64,000 bases of DNA from Leptodesmis sichuanensis A121 (GCF_021379005.1 NZ_CP075171.1:744001-808000); one strand, 5' to 3'. Numbered from the stretch's first letter, positions 38,456-47,669 are shown. The notes: generated from the letters alone by a model not told the origin. Numbers and translations: made by a program.

Positions 38456-38647
38456 GTGGGACCCTCAACCTATGCTCGACTCATTCGATTTCTTCAAGAA
38501 GACCTTGCTCTTTCAGCATCGTCGATTTCCATTGCCCTCCGCCATCTGGAGCAAGACCCCGGCCCCTTGCCAATGATCCTCTGGCAATATGGTTTAGTCA
38601 CGCTGGAGCAATTAGACCGGATTTACGACTGGTTGGAAAGTGCTTAG
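38456..38647 (+). CDS. DUF2949 cyanobacterial protein
   Basis: This is a 63-residue protein starting at GTG 38456, fixed by a GGAGG box at 38441-38445. It reads LIRFLQEDLALSASSISIAL then RHLEQDPGPLPMILWQYGLV, which I recognise as DUF2949. It is helical and small, of unknown function. A second small frame with its own ribosome-binding site and then a strong terminator follow. Confidence 0.85.
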   Translation: MGPSTYARLIRFLQEDLALSASSISIALRHLEQDPGPLPMILWQYGLVTLEQLDRIYDWLESA

Positions 38648-38691
38648 CTTAAGACTGCTTAGACCGATCTTGCCTTTTCAGGAGGATATGA

Positions 38692-38790
38692 ATGAATCCG
38701 TCAATTTGTTCTGGCACTTTACGTTCCGGGTGTGTTCCCTATCTGTTTGAGTTTGATTGCTGTAACAATTCAATACCAAACAATGATTAA
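38692..38790 (+). CDS. Possible small Cys-containing protein (32 aa)
   Basis: ATG at 38692 follows AGGAGG (38680-38685) by 6 bases, an unusually good ribosome-binding site. The frame of 32 residues contains four Cys (SICSG, SGCVPY, FDCCNN) and stops exactly where the terminator begins. No family is recognised. Translation is an inference from signals alone. Confidence 0.4.
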   Translation: MNPSICSGTLRSGCVPYLFEFDCCNNSIPNND

Positions 38791-38819
38791 GAGCGGGTCT
38801 GATGTCAGCCCGCTCTTTT
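38789..38819 (+). terminator. Strong intrinsic terminator, probably bidirectional
   Basis: AAGAGCGGG and CCCGCTCTT form a perfect stem with loop TCTGATGTCAG (partly paired), followed by TTTT and preceded by A-rich sequence. It lies between the convergent DUF2949 unit and the aminotransferase gene. Confidence 0.9.
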
Positions 38820-38822
38820 GAT

Positions 38823-39977
38823 TTATTGAAGACCCGCAATCACTTTAGCCGCTGCATTCACTCCAGCTCCGGGTGTGAACCGTTCGTAGCCCAGTTCCAG
38901 TAAGGTGGCTTCCAGCGCACTCACAGCAGTCAGAATATCGCGATCGCTGACAAACCCCAGATGCCCAATCCGGAAAATTTTGCCCTTCAGATGATCCTGA
39001 CCACCTGCTAAGGCAATATCAAACCGCTTCTTCATGATCGATCGCACCTTCTCCGCATCCACCGTGTCGGGAATCACCGCCGTAATTGCTGGACTGGCCG
39101 CCTCATCATCAGCAAAGAGAGGAAGGCCAAGCGCCTTCATGGCACTCCGAGTCGCCTGGGTTAATCGGGCATGGCGGGCAAAGATATTCTCTAGTCCTTC
39201 TGCCTTCATCATCCGTAAGGCCGCCTGTAGGGCGAAGAACATATTCACCGGAGGCGTGAAGGGGGTCGTATTCTTGGCCGCATCCTTTTTGTACTTACCC
39301 AAGTCCAGATAATACTTCGGTAGTTTGGCGGTCTTGTAAGCTTCCCAGGCTTTGGGACTGACAGCAACAAAGCCCAGACCAGGCGGAATCATATAGCCCT
39401 TCTGCGAACCGGAAGCCACTACATCCAGACCCCAGTCATCCACCGGAACGTTATAAGCCCCCAGGCTGGTTACGGTGTCTACCATCATCAAGGCTCCATG
39501 AGCTTTCACATGGCGGTTAATAGTTTCCAGATCATTCAAAACGCCAGTAGACGTTTCGCTATGGGTGACAATCACCGCTTTGATAGTTTTCCCGCTATCC
39601 GCCTCCAGCTTTTCCTGAAATTGAGCCGGATCCAGGGGCTTACCCCACTCCGCCGTAATTTTTTCCACCTGCAGCCCGTATGCCTCAGCAACTTCGGCCC
39701 AGCGATCGCCAAATTTCCCATTACAGCCTACCAGAACGCGATCGTTGGGACTGAGGAAGTTAATAATCCCGGCTTCCATTGCTCCCGTGCCGCTCGTCGT
39801 TAGGGTCAGGAGGTCATTCTGGGTCTGGTGCAACCATTTCAGCCCTTCAGTCACCTCTGCCATGATTGCAGAAAAATCGCCGCTTCGGTGGCCCATCGGG
39901 TGTTTCGCCATTGCCAGCAAGACCTGTTCGGGGACGGGCGTGGGTCCCGGAATCATCAGCATCAGTTTGTTGTCCAT
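38823..39977 (-). CDS. Class-V aminotransferase (serine/alanine-glyoxylate aminotransferase)
   Basis: A 384-residue PLP enzyme. MIPGPTPVPEQVLLAMAKHPMGHR is split over the N-terminus; TSGTGAMEAGIINFL, VDTVTSLGAYNVPVDDWGLD and the PLP-lysine segment SGSQKGYMIPPGLGF are all clear. In cyanobacteria this family moves amino groups from serine or alanine to glyoxylate in photorespiration; older annotations call it the soluble hydrogenase small subunit. It is monocistronic, with a terminator directly after its stop. Confidence 0.92.
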   Translation of the reverse strand: MDNKLMLMIPGPTPVPEQVLLAMAKHPMGHRSGDFSAIMAEVTEGLKWLHQTQNDLLTLTTSGTGAMEAGIINFLSPNDRVLVGCNGKFGDRWAEVAEAYGLQVEKITAEWGKPLDPAQFQEKLEADSGKTIKAVIVTHSETSTGVLNDLETINRHVKAHGALMMVDTVTSLGAYNVPVDDWGLDVVASGSQKGYMIPPGLGFVAVSPKAWEAYKTAKLPKYYLDLGKYKKDAAKNTTPFTPPVNMFFALQAALRMMKAEGLENIFARHARLTQATRSAMKALGLPLFADDEAASPAITAVIPDTVDAEKVRSIMKKRFDIALAGGQDHLKGKIFRIGHLGFVSDRDILTAVSALEATLLELGYERFTPGAGVNAAAKVIAGLQ

Positions 39978-40152
39978 GCTCTGTCCTAGCCTCTAGAAAA
40001 TTGAATACTTGCGCGGCCTGATCGAGGATTATAGCCTCAGCCTTCAGATCCCCTTCTGCCTGTATTGTTTGACTTAAGGATTGTCAGCCCCTCTTGAAGT
40101 CAATGCACAAGCGATCATTCATTGTAAGGCGGAGGGTCGATCGGCAACATTT

Positions 40153-40728
40153 TTATGCGTTTTCCCCCAAGGAAACATTTTCATAGAGGAGAGCGATCGG
40201 GAAACTAAAATCAATGCTTTCTAACGTGATCACATCTCCGTCGATGTAGGGATAGTACAGCCACAGCCTACCTTCTCCCCGGCGATAACACTCCACACCG
40301 ACTTTCTCCGATTCAATCAAGACATATTCTTGCAAAGTGGGACTGGAGCGGTAATGCGCAAATTTCTCACCTCGATCTTTGGCCTCTGTTCCTGGAGAGA
40401 GGACTTCCACAATCAGCTTCGGGTGACGCAGCAGTTTCCGGGCTGTAAGATCATCTGGATGACAACTGACAACCACATCCGGGTAGTAGTAAGGACTGTT
40501 GCTGTTCACCTCGACTTTGACATCGGCCACATTGATCCGACAGCCCTTGGAGCGAACCTGGGGATAGAGTGCACGGTAAAGGTTGAGAGCAATATCGTTG
40601 TGCGGAATCGTGCCCCCAGTCATCGCCATGACAGTGCCATGAATATATTCATAGCGGAGTTCCTGCAGCGGTTCCCACTCCAGATATTCGGCGATCGTCA
40701 TATTGGGAGGCTGAGGAGTGGCGATCAT
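40153..40728 (-). CDS. Uma2-family putative nuclease (DUF820)
   Basis: 191 residues with the restriction-endonuclease-like core: TIAEYLEWEPLQELRYEYIHG (leading Glu), YYYPDVVVSC (catalytic Asp), KLIVEVLSPGTEAKDRGEK (ExK-like) and LQEYVLIESE. Uma2 proteins are abundant in cyanobacteria and their function is not established. It is followed upstream by another Uma2 gene 36 bp away in the same direction, so the two may form a pair. Confidence 0.88.
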   Translation of the reverse strand: MIATPQPPNMTIAEYLEWEPLQELRYEYIHGTVMAMTGGTIPHNDIALNLYRALYPQVRSKGCRINVADVKVEVNSNSPYYYPDVVVSCHPDDLTARKLLRHPKLIVEVLSPGTEAKDRGEKFAHYRSSPTLQEYVLIESEKVGVECYRRGEGRLWLYYPYIDGDVITLESIDFSFPIALLYENVSLGENA

Positions 40729-40764
40729 AGCGAGGTCAAAGCTTTAGCCATTCAACTACTCAAT

Positions 40765-41352
40765 TCAGGCTGGCTGGAAAATGCTGGCAACTTTGATCTG
40801 GATTTGAGGAAAGACTCCGCAGAAAACGGTGTCGCCTTCAACATATACTTTTTCTTCGTACAGTCCTTCAACCAGGGACAACACGGTGACTTGATGGCGA
40901 TCGGGATCTACAATCCAGTACTCCAAAATCCCCCGTGCTGCGTATTCAGACCGTTTGTAGCGATAATCTCTGGCCTGGTTGGCGGTGCCGGGGGAGACGA
41001 CTTCAACAATGACCAGAGGAGGCGGCATATCCCGTGTAATGGTTCCCCGCGCTTTGCCCTGCAAAGCCGATCGGCACTCTTCGCCCAGAATCATTAGATC
41101 GGGCAATCTTGTTTTAGCCAGTCGTCCGCTGACTTCGATTTCTATCTCTTTGTAGCTAAGTAAGGTATAGGGAAGAACCTTCAGAAATTCCACCAATAAA
41201 TATCTGGCGATGTCACAGTTTTCAAGAGGTTCTGGAGGCACAGCCACTAATTCTCCATCAATTAGCTCATATTTCGTCTCTGTGCCGTCATCATAAGCCA
41301 GATATTCCTCGAAAGTAAAAATTTTAGGTTGGGGCGTGGCAGGCTGATTCAT
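40765..41352 (-). CDS. Uma2-family putative nuclease (DUF820)
   Basis: 195 residues. TFEEYLAYDDGTETKYELID, TRLPDLMILGEE, PLVIVEVVSPGTANQARDYR and ILEYWIVDPDRHQVTV are the family signatures. It is closer in pattern to the copy at 44143-44730 than to the adjacent 40153 copy, which suggests separate arrival rather than recent tandem duplication. Confidence 0.88.
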   Translation of the reverse strand: MNQPATPQPKIFTFEEYLAYDDGTETKYELIDGELVAVPPEPLENCDIARYLLVEFLKVLPYTLLSYKEIEIEVSGRLAKTRLPDLMILGEECRSALQGKARGTITRDMPPPLVIVEVVSPGTANQARDYRYKRSEYAARGILEYWIVDPDRHQVTVLSLVEGLYEEKVYVEGDTVFCGVFPQIQIKVASIFQPA

Positions 41353-41417
41353 AGAGTTGGCCTCATCCCTGGTTAGAACATCACCACAAGATAAATGTGG
41401 CTACCGCAATTCTAACG

Positions 41418-41651
41418 TTAAGGTAGTTTTTCCCACGCGACAGAGACGACTTCACTGAGCCAGTGACGCTGTTGAGCATCTAACAGGGCATCGTCGGCCA
41501 GGATTTCGGTTCTCAGGTCGTCTAAAGACTGTCCACTCAGGCGGGCAACGTTAATGACTCCGGCGATCGCGGCGGCAATCAGTTCCTCATTGACTGAGTT
41601 TTGCCGAAGCGCGACGACTTCTTGGGAATTGGCTGGAATAGGATATTTCAT
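41418..41651 (-). CDS. Small hypothetical protein (77 aa)
   Basis: Soluble, helical, acidic protein (NEELIAAAIAGVINVARLSG, LDDLRTEILADDALLDAQQR, then HWLSEVVSVAWEKLP). It resembles short proteins often found near cyanobacterial genes of unknown role, without a named family. The start at MKYPIPANSQEV is the only ATG in the upstream part. Confidence 0.55.
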   Translation of the reverse strand: MKYPIPANSQEVVALRQNSVNEELIAAAIAGVINVARLSGQSLDDLRTEILADDALLDAQQRHWLSEVVSVAWEKLP

Positions 41652-41822
41652 GACGGAATTTAATGGGGGCGACTGGAAAGAGGTAAGGGGAAAATTTTTA
41701 ATTGTTAAATCAATCTGAGAAAGGTGTAAAGTTTTTTAGCGTATCGCTAGAGAGTCTAGCCTAGATTAATCCCTTCTTAATCTAAAGTTTTTGTGAGATT
41801 CCATTGGAGTTTAGCTAAGCCG

Positions 41823-44018
41823 ATGCAGGAAATTCTCTATATAGAAGTCCCAACACCAGACACCACCTCGGTCGTAACCTGGTTACAGGATGTATTTAAC
41901 CCCGGTATCGGTGAGAAAATCACCACCCCAAGTGGGATTCGCATCATGTTCTCCAGGAATACATCTCAACCATCTGCCATTTCTGAAACCTCCATCGATT
42001 TAGCAGATGAACTCTCCATTTTTGTCTGGTCGCTGCAACGGACGACCTATTTGAAAGCCTTCCGCTGGGCAGAGAAACCCCTGCCCAACGAACAAGACAT
42101 TCTACGATACCTGATAAACACGATTCGGGAACAATTTCCTAACCAATATCCTGAGCCTCCGGCGATCGCCCCTGGACAGTCCATCTTTGCCGCCCTAGCC
42201 GAGCGCTATCCCTTAACCGTCAAATATTTTCAAAGAATGCCCAACGGCGAGTACGATCTGCAACGGGTCTACTGGTGGGAGCAACGCTGGCGCGAGAGTG
42301 TGAGGAATCCGCAGCAACCCCGGCAAGTGGTGTTTAGGGAAGGGGAGCAGGGGGCAGGGACTAGGGATCAGGAATTAGGAATTAGGGATCAGGAGCCAGA
42401 ATCCAAAATCCAAAATCCAAAATCCAAAATCCCCCCGATCTCCAATCCCCCCTATGACTTGATCTACCTCGGTGGCGCTCTCGGCGTAATTCATGCCGCA
42501 GTCATGGCTCGCTTGGGTTACAAAGTGCTGCTGATCGAGCGGTTGCCCTTTGGCCGGATGAATCGGGAGTGGAATATTTCTCGCAGTGAGTTTCAGAGCT
42601 TGATTGATCTGGGACTGTTTACTCCGGCAGAATTTGAGGATGTGATTGCACGGGAGTATATCGACGGGTTCCACAAGTTCTTTGATGCTAACAATCCACC
42701 GCAAGCGCAAGCCCCAGTGCTGCATACTCCCACGGTCTTAAATGTGGGCATTGATGCAGAGAAGTTGCTGCGGGTGTGTGGACAGAAGCTGCGAGAAAGC
42801 GGCGGAGAAATTTGGGATGAAACAGAATTTTTGCGGGTTGATGTGGGTGAAACAGACGTAACGGTTCATTGCCAGCATTTACCCACCCAGCAGATTAAGC
42901 AGGTCAGGGGACGGCTATTAGTGGATGCAATGGGAACTGCTTCTCCGATCGCGTGGCAGTTAAACGGAGGCCGCACCTTTGATAGCGTCTGTCCCACAGT
43001 GGGAGCCGTCGTTGCCAGTGGATTTGAACCGGGAGTTTGGGATGTCCAGTATGGCGATGTGCTGAACAGTCACGGAGATATTTCACGGGGACGACAGTTA
43101 ATTTGGGAACTGTTTCCGGCAGAAGGAGAAGAACTGACATTTTATCTATTCCACTACCATCAGGTGCATCCAGATAATCCGGGTTCGCTCCTGGAAATGT
43201 ATGAGGACTTTTTCACCATCCTGCCGGAGTATCGCCGCTGTGATGTGGACAAACTGGTTTGGAAGAAGCCGACCTTTGGCTATATTCCCGGCCATTTCAG
43301 TGTGGGTAGCCGCGATCGCCGGGTCGCGTTCGATCGATTGGTGGCGATCGGGGATGCCGCCTCGTTGCAATCTCCCCTGGTGTTTACGGGATTTGGTTCC
43401 CTGGTTCGCAACCTGCCTCGCCTGACTCATTTGTTGGACACCGCCCTGAAACACGACCTGCTAACTGCCCAGCATCTGAATCAAATTCGTGCCTTTCAAA
43501 GCAATATTGCCGTTACCTGGTTGTTCTCCAAAGGCATGATGGTGCCAACTGGAAAATTTCTGCCACCAGAACGCATTAACTCAATGTTGAATACTTTCTT
43601 TGGCATTCTGGCTGCAGAACCACCAGACTTGGCTGAAGCCTTTATTAAAGATCGGGTAAGCTGGCTATCCTTTAACCGGATGGCGCTCAAAGCCGCATGG
43701 CAAAATCCCTCACTGCTCCTGTGGATCTGGGAACTCGCTGGTCCCAAAGACTTGTTCCGCTGGCTGGGCAGCTACCTGGACTTCACCGTCAGTGCCTTTA
43801 TCAGTGCTCTGCTCCGGGGATGGTTTCCCCAATGGGTCGCTCAACTCCAATCCTGGATTGAACCCCGCTTTCCCGCTCTTTGGCTGTGGCTACTGGCTCA
43901 AAGCTATGCCGTCACCGATGGAGTGGGACAACCTCAACCCACAGGCTCTCAAGGAACGGGCTTCAGCTTAAAACCGTTGGCAACTTCTATAGAACATTCC
44001 AGGCAACTGGAACTATAG
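41823..44018 (+). CDS. cruP: FAD-dependent oxidoreductase of the CruA/CruP (lycopene-cyclase-like) family
   Basis: The protein has about 731 residues from ATG 41823 (MQEILYIEVPTPD). A GTG at 41793 would add ten residues. A roughly 190-residue N-terminal region precedes the flavin fold: YDLIYLGGALGVIHAAVMAR (dinucleotide-binding Gly-rich loop), LLIERLPFGRMNREWNISR, and VAIGDAASLQSPLVFTGFGS near the C-terminal part. CruA cyclises lycopene; CruP is a paralogue linked to oxidative-stress protection. The N-terminal extension favours CruP, but this is not certain. Residues about 178-209 are translated heptamer repeats ([20 protein letters not shown]). Confidence 0.75.
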   Translation: MQEILYIEVPTPDTTSVVTWLQDVFNPGIGEKITTPSGIRIMFSRNTSQPSAISETSIDLADELSIFVWSLQRTTYLKAFRWAEKPLPNEQDILRYLINTIREQFPNQYPEPPAIAPGQSIFAALAERYPLTVKYFQRMPNGEYDLQRVYWWEQRWRESVRNPQQPRQVVFREGEQGAGTRDQELGIRDQEPESKIQNPKSKIPPISNPPYDLIYLGGALGVIHAAVMARLGYKVLLIERLPFGRMNREWNISRSEFQSLIDLGLFTPAEFEDVIAREYIDGFHKFFDANNPPQAQAPVLHTPTVLNVGIDAEKLLRVCGQKLRESGGEIWDETEFLRVDVGETDVTVHCQHLPTQQIKQVRGRLLVDAMGTASPIAWQLNGGRTFDSVCPTVGAVVASGFEPGVWDVQYGDVLNSHGDISRGRQLIWELFPAEGEELTFYLFHYHQVHPDNPGSLLEMYEDFFTILPEYRRCDVDKLVWKKPTFGYIPGHFSVGSRDRRVAFDRLVAIGDAASLQSPLVFTGFGSLVRNLPRLTHLLDTALKHDLLTAQHLNQIRAFQSNIAVTWLFSKGMMVPTGKFLPPERINSMLNTFFGILAAEPPDLAEAFIKDRVSWLSFNRMALKAAWQNPSLLLWIWELAGPKDLFRWLGSYLDFTVSAFISALLRGWFPQWVAQLQSWIEPRFPALWLWLLAQSYAVTDGVGQPQPTGSQGTGFSLKPLATSIEHSRQLEL
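42355..42450 (+). repeat. Heptamer repeat block inside the CruP-like gene
   Basis: GGGATCAGGAATTAG-type units followed by four AAAATCC units and CCCCGATC, all kept in frame. Confidence 0.9.
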
Positions 44019-44142
44019 ACTGTCTGAGCATCTCATCCGATCCTTCAGACCTAGTCAGTGAAGCGTCAGCCATATTTGAGTGTTTCGATGTAATGATTGA
44101 ATAAAACCATGCAGGCAGGTAAAACTGAGGGCTGTTACTGCC

Positions 44143-44730
44143 ATGACCATTACAACGCGGAAGCTAACCTTTGCGGAGTATCTAACCTACGACGATGGCA
44201 CTGATACGCGCTATGAATTAGTGAACGGAGAATTAGTTGCCATGAGTTTGGGCACTGGACGGCATGGCAGAATCATCAAATTTATCGACGATGCGTTGAA
44301 TGCAGAAATTCAGCGATCGCAATTAGACTGGACATCTCAACGACTAACCGTGGGTGTGCCATCTCCTCGTGGCTATCGCTGGGACACCTGCCGTATTCCT
44401 GATGTCGTGGTTCTTACCCTGGAGCAGTGGGCAGACATGGACGATCGCGAAGCGGTCATTCTGGCTCATCAAGCTCCACCCAAATTAGTGGTAGAAGTCG
44501 TCAGTACCAGTACTCAAACGGACGATTACCGCGCTAAATGGGTAGAGTATGCTGCCCTCGATATTTTTGAGTACTGGATTGTGGATCCGATTCAAAATAT
44601 CGTGACAATTTGCGTCCTGGAGCAAGGCCGCTATCAGGATACGGTTTATCAGGGAAGTGAACTGATTATTTCTCCCACTTTCCCAAACATGACCTTAACC
44701 GCAGAACAGATTCTCAAAGCTGATTCATAA
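44143..44730 (+). CDS. Uma2-family putative nuclease (DUF820)
   Basis: 195 residues with TFAEYLTYDDGTDTRYELVN, CRIPDVVVLTLEQW, PKLVVEVVSTSTQTDDYRAK and IFEYWIVDPIQNIVTI. All core residues of the family are present. It lies between the CruP-like gene and a gene split by an insertion sequence. Confidence 0.9.
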   Translation: MTITTRKLTFAEYLTYDDGTDTRYELVNGELVAMSLGTGRHGRIIKFIDDALNAEIQRSQLDWTSQRLTVGVPSPRGYRWDTCRIPDVVVLTLEQWADMDDREAVILAHQAPPKLVVEVVSTSTQTDDYRAKWVEYAALDIFEYWIVDPIQNIVTICVLEQGRYQDTVYQGSELIISPTFPNMTLTAEQILKADS

Positions 44731-44963
44731 GGCTTTTTAAGGGGGCGCGATTGCTATTAAGAATTCAGAGTTTTTAAGGGTTCCGAATTCTCCACTTACA
44801 GTCGAGATGTCTTATGGAGATAGATTGGAAGCAGATCGCTGATACGTCTTGCGAACTAGATAAGGCGCTTCTTGGAATAGTTAAGAACCTGGGTTTGATC
44901 CTGGATGAGTTAGATGAAGCAGAATTGTGAAAATTCTTCCAGCAAACCCTCGACATACCGGCC

Positions 44964-46227
44964 CAGGGTAAACGCATCAAAAATCTGGTCAGGAATGTGC
45001 CTCAGACTGCGGCATACTGGCGCTGAGAATTTGCAGCATAAACTGGTCGTCTAGCCCTGCTCGATAGCGTTTCATCGCCAAACTGCCTTTCGATGGCTCC
45101 TGGCGCAGAAGGTTGAGTGCCAATCGACGCAGTACACTCATGTTCTGGGGAGCATGGTCTTTGCGAATGCGCGAAGCATCCTCGTTGAACACCACGTCCA
45201 GGCACCAATGGAGCTGATTTTCAACGCCCCAATGGGCGCGAATATAGCGAGCGAAGGTTTGGGCATCCGTGCTGAGCGAACTGAGGAAGTAGCGGGTCTC
45301 GACGGTGTCCTTGTTCCACAAGCGCCGCTGCGAATGGACGACAACCAACCTTTGCAAGCCTGCCCATTGCTCCAACTGGTCTTTGGAAAACACCTGGGTT
45401 GCCGGAATCTGCCAGATTGTCCTCGACTCGATGCGATGGTGTCCCGTCTCCGTTTCCTGATGCTGAGTGTGTTCTACGTCCTCCCATTGACGTGCTTGAG
45501 CGGTTTCAAATCCAGCTTGTGCCTGCGCTAACAGGGTTGGGTGATTGCCCTTGAGCGCCAGAATATAATCTGCGTCTCCCGTTGTGATCTGCTCGGCAAT
45601 CGCGCTTTGTGTGCCCGTCGCATCAATGCTGACAATGCAACCCGCCAGCGCTAACTGTTCGAGCAACACAGGGATAGCCGTAATTTCGTTGGACTTTGAG
45701 TCCACAGAGCACTGTCCCAGCACCAGTCGGTGCTCACTTGCCCATGCACTCACCAGTTGCAGGGCTTTGCTCCCCCCTTCTCGGTCGTAGGAACCTTTGG
45801 CGGTTTTGCCATCAATCGCAATCAGTTCAGCCTCCAGAGTGGATACCAGTGCTCTTATCCACTGCTGGAAACTTGCCTCAAGCGCTTTCGGGTCGAGTCG
45901 GGCAAAGACACGGGCGAAGATATCGTGCGAAGGAATCCCGTTGGGTAGGGCCAGGAAGGTTTCGAGCCAAGTGCGTTTAGCATTGCCGTAGGTCTCAATT
46001 GCCACCCAACCGTCTGCTCCAGACAGCACGGCAAACAAAGCGATAGTGATAATGTCTAGCAGTTGGTGGGCACGAGTGCGCTCTACACGCGGATCGGGGA
46101 TCTGTCCGAAACACTGCTCCAGACACGATTGCAGCATTTCTCGGTTGATACTGGAAGGCATGGGCAAGCGAAGAAGAACTCCTCATCCTACACCTTTTCA
46201 CGCTCCGTTTTAGATGCGTTTACCCTG
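44964..46227 (-). mobile_element. ISAs1-family insertion sequence
   Basis: Terminal inverted repeats CAGGGTAAACGCATC are perfect over 15 bp at both ends. A 10-bp target duplication CATACCGGCC flanks the element at 44954-44963 and 46228-46237. The length is 1264 bp, with one intact transposase. Confidence 0.95.
44989..46161 (-). CDS. ISAs1-family transposase
   Basis: The protein has 390 residues from ATG 46161; a TTG two codons upstream is possible. The N-terminus FGQIPDPRVERTRAHQLLDI with LFAVLSGADGW is typical of the family. DDE residues lie in ELIAIDGKTAKGS, IVSIDATGTQ and the YIRAHWGVENQLHWCLDVVF segment. The frame is intact, and the terminal repeats are close to identical, indicating a recent insertion. 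Confidence 0.94.
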   Translation of the reverse strand: MPSSINREMLQSCLEQCFGQIPDPRVERTRAHQLLDIITIALFAVLSGADGWVAIETYGNAKRTWLETFLALPNGIPSHDIFARVFARLDPKALEASFQQWIRALVSTLEAELIAIDGKTAKGSYDREGGSKALQLVSAWASEHRLVLGQCSVDSKSNEITAIPVLLEQLALAGCIVSIDATGTQSAIAEQITTGDADYILALKGNHPTLLAQAQAGFETAQARQWEDVEHTQHQETETGHHRIESRTIWQIPATQVFSKDQLEQWAGLQRLVVVHSQRRLWNKDTVETRYFLSSLSTDAQTFARYIRAHWGVENQLHWCLDVVFNEDASRIRKDHAPQNMSVLRRLALNLLRQEPSKGSLAMKRYRAGLDDQFMLQILSASMPQSEAHS

Positions 46228-47007
46228 CATACCGGCCGATCCAAACTTCAATGCAGACAGATTAATAGTTCGCCAACGTGAACTTCTCGAACAAGCACAG
46301 CAGTTTGCCCTCAATGCTTTGAATGTCGGTCGTGATTTATCTTGTGCTACGGCGCTAGCCAGTAATGAATCATGCATCGCAAAGCACAGGAAAACGGTTG
46401 CCAAGCGGTCTGAAAAGCTACGGGCTGGAACCGAAGCGCTTGAGGAGTTTTTGTCATTGGTGCAAGAGGCGATCGCAACTGATCCAGGACAACTGCTCCC
46501 ACTTGAGGCAGTCTATAACCTGGCTGTTTCACTCTTAAATGCCAACCTAACATTGTTGGTCATAGCGTCTAAATCCTGGCAGCAATCCTTACCTGTTTTG
46601 CCGCCAAGAGGTCATTTCAGTACCCTTCGCACCCCAATCACAGATCCTCAACTTTTGATCCTGTCTTTGGAACAGTTGGGCCTGACGGTTGAACGGGAAG
46701 GAGATGTTCGAGGTTTGGGTCAAACAGTAAAGGCAGACGTAGTTGCTGTTTTGAAGGGTGACTATGATATTGGGTGGTCAAGAAATGCAGATGGCGGTTT
46801 TGATATGATTGCCGACTTATGGGGACTATCTAAATTCCAGAACCATGAAGAACTAATCAAGTCAATTTACAGCCAGTATAAACAAAATGCTTCCTTGATA
46901 TAGTGCGATCGCTGACAGAAATTTACGCCTTCATTATATTTTCTAGTAAGAGTAAATCAGCCCCATGTCTCACCGAATGTTTCAGAAGCACTAAGGGCTT
47001 GGTGAAT

Positions 47008-47355
47008 TTATAGAGGTAAATACCAGACTTGATTTGCGAACTCCTCTGGTTTTCCCAGTTTTGCAACCAACTCTAACTCTGCTACACAGATCCCAATTGA
47101 AACTCTACCTTGACGAGCAAAGATAACCCCTGGAAATGTTGCTCCCAATTGTTGGTGATGATTGGCCTCAACTAGAAAATCTTGGTCCATTGAAAACACC
47201 ACTCGATTTAGTTGAACGGCACGATCAAATACTACTGGGTCAGGGTAACTGGTCAAACTATCTTCCTGCACAGTGAGAACATCAACTTGTCGAGATCGCA
47301 GTCCTTTTGTAATGGCAAGGGGCACGTTTTCGTCCATATAAAGCATTAAACTCAC
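47008..47355 (-). CDS. DUF5615 PIN-like protein (putative toxin)
   Basis: 115 residues. LYMDENVPLAITKGLRSRQV opens with the Asp-Glu of PIN-like nucleases, and FDRAVQLNRVVFSMDQDFLV carries the second acidic cluster. DUF5615 proteins are predicted RNases. The start overlaps the stop of the DUF433 gene by 4 bp (ATGA), the usual form of a toxin-antitoxin pair with the antitoxin first. Confidence 0.85.
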   Translation of the reverse strand: MSLMLYMDENVPLAITKGLRSRQVDVLTVQEDSLTSYPDPVVFDRAVQLNRVVFSMDQDFLVEANHHQQLGATFPGVIFARQGRVSIGICVAELELVAKLGKPEEFANQVWYLPL

Positions 47356-47669
47356 GGTAACAAGCCCTGGTCACGCAACCGAGTAGCGAATGGTGACTCA
47401 CCTGCGGCAGTTTCCAGTTCTGCGGAGTATTGTTCTCGTTGAGCGATCGCTGCATCAATTTCGGTTTGGTGATCCCAGTAATAGGCAAGTGCAGAATGAA
47501 TTTTGCTCAAGGTTAGATGAGGATAGTTTTCTAGCAACTGTTCAGGATTCCAACCATAAGCCTGTACCGAAGTGATTAATTCCGCCACTTTCATTGAAGT
47601 TCCTTCGATAAATGGAACCTGGCGATCGTCCAATTGGATATATCGATAGCTTGTGGTGACGACAGACAT
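47352..47669 (-). CDS. DUF433 protein (putative antitoxin)
   Basis: 105 residues with YIQLDDRQVPFIEGTSMKVA, VQAYGWNPEQLLENYPHLTL and IHSALAYYWDH, a winged-helix-like DUF433 fold. It probably binds DNA and neutralises the DUF5615 partner with which it overlaps. The C-terminal tail is charged and flexible, as is common in antitoxins. Confidence 0.85.
   Translation of the reverse strand: MSVVTTSYRYIQLDDRQVPFIEGTSMKVAELITSVQAYGWNPEQLLENYPHLTLSKIHSALAYYWDHQTEIDAAIAQREQYSAELETAAGESPFATRLRDQGLLP

Larger units (their letters stand above)
44814..46903 (+). pseudogene. Ycf35/DUF1257-type gene broken by a nonsense codon and an ISAs1 insertion
   Basis: The 5' piece (44814-44963) opens MEIDWKQIADTSCELDKALL and meets an in-frame TGA after 38 codons. 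The frame then continues as KFFQQTLDIPA up to the insertion. Removing 44964-46227 and one copy of the 10-bp duplication restores the same frame into IPADPNFNADRLIVRQREL, which runs to 46903. The C-terminal 75 residues (LEQLGLTVEREGDVRGLGQT, DYDIGWSRNADGGFDMIADL) are a Ycf35/DUF1257 domain, also found intact at 56840-57226. The TGA may be a CGA-to-TGA change. The 3' piece could still be expressed from 46214. Confidence 0.8.

Noticed and set aside
44774-44980. 68-codon frame on the minus strand
   Set aside because: It is antisense to the 5' part of the broken Ycf35-type gene and runs into the insertion sequence end.
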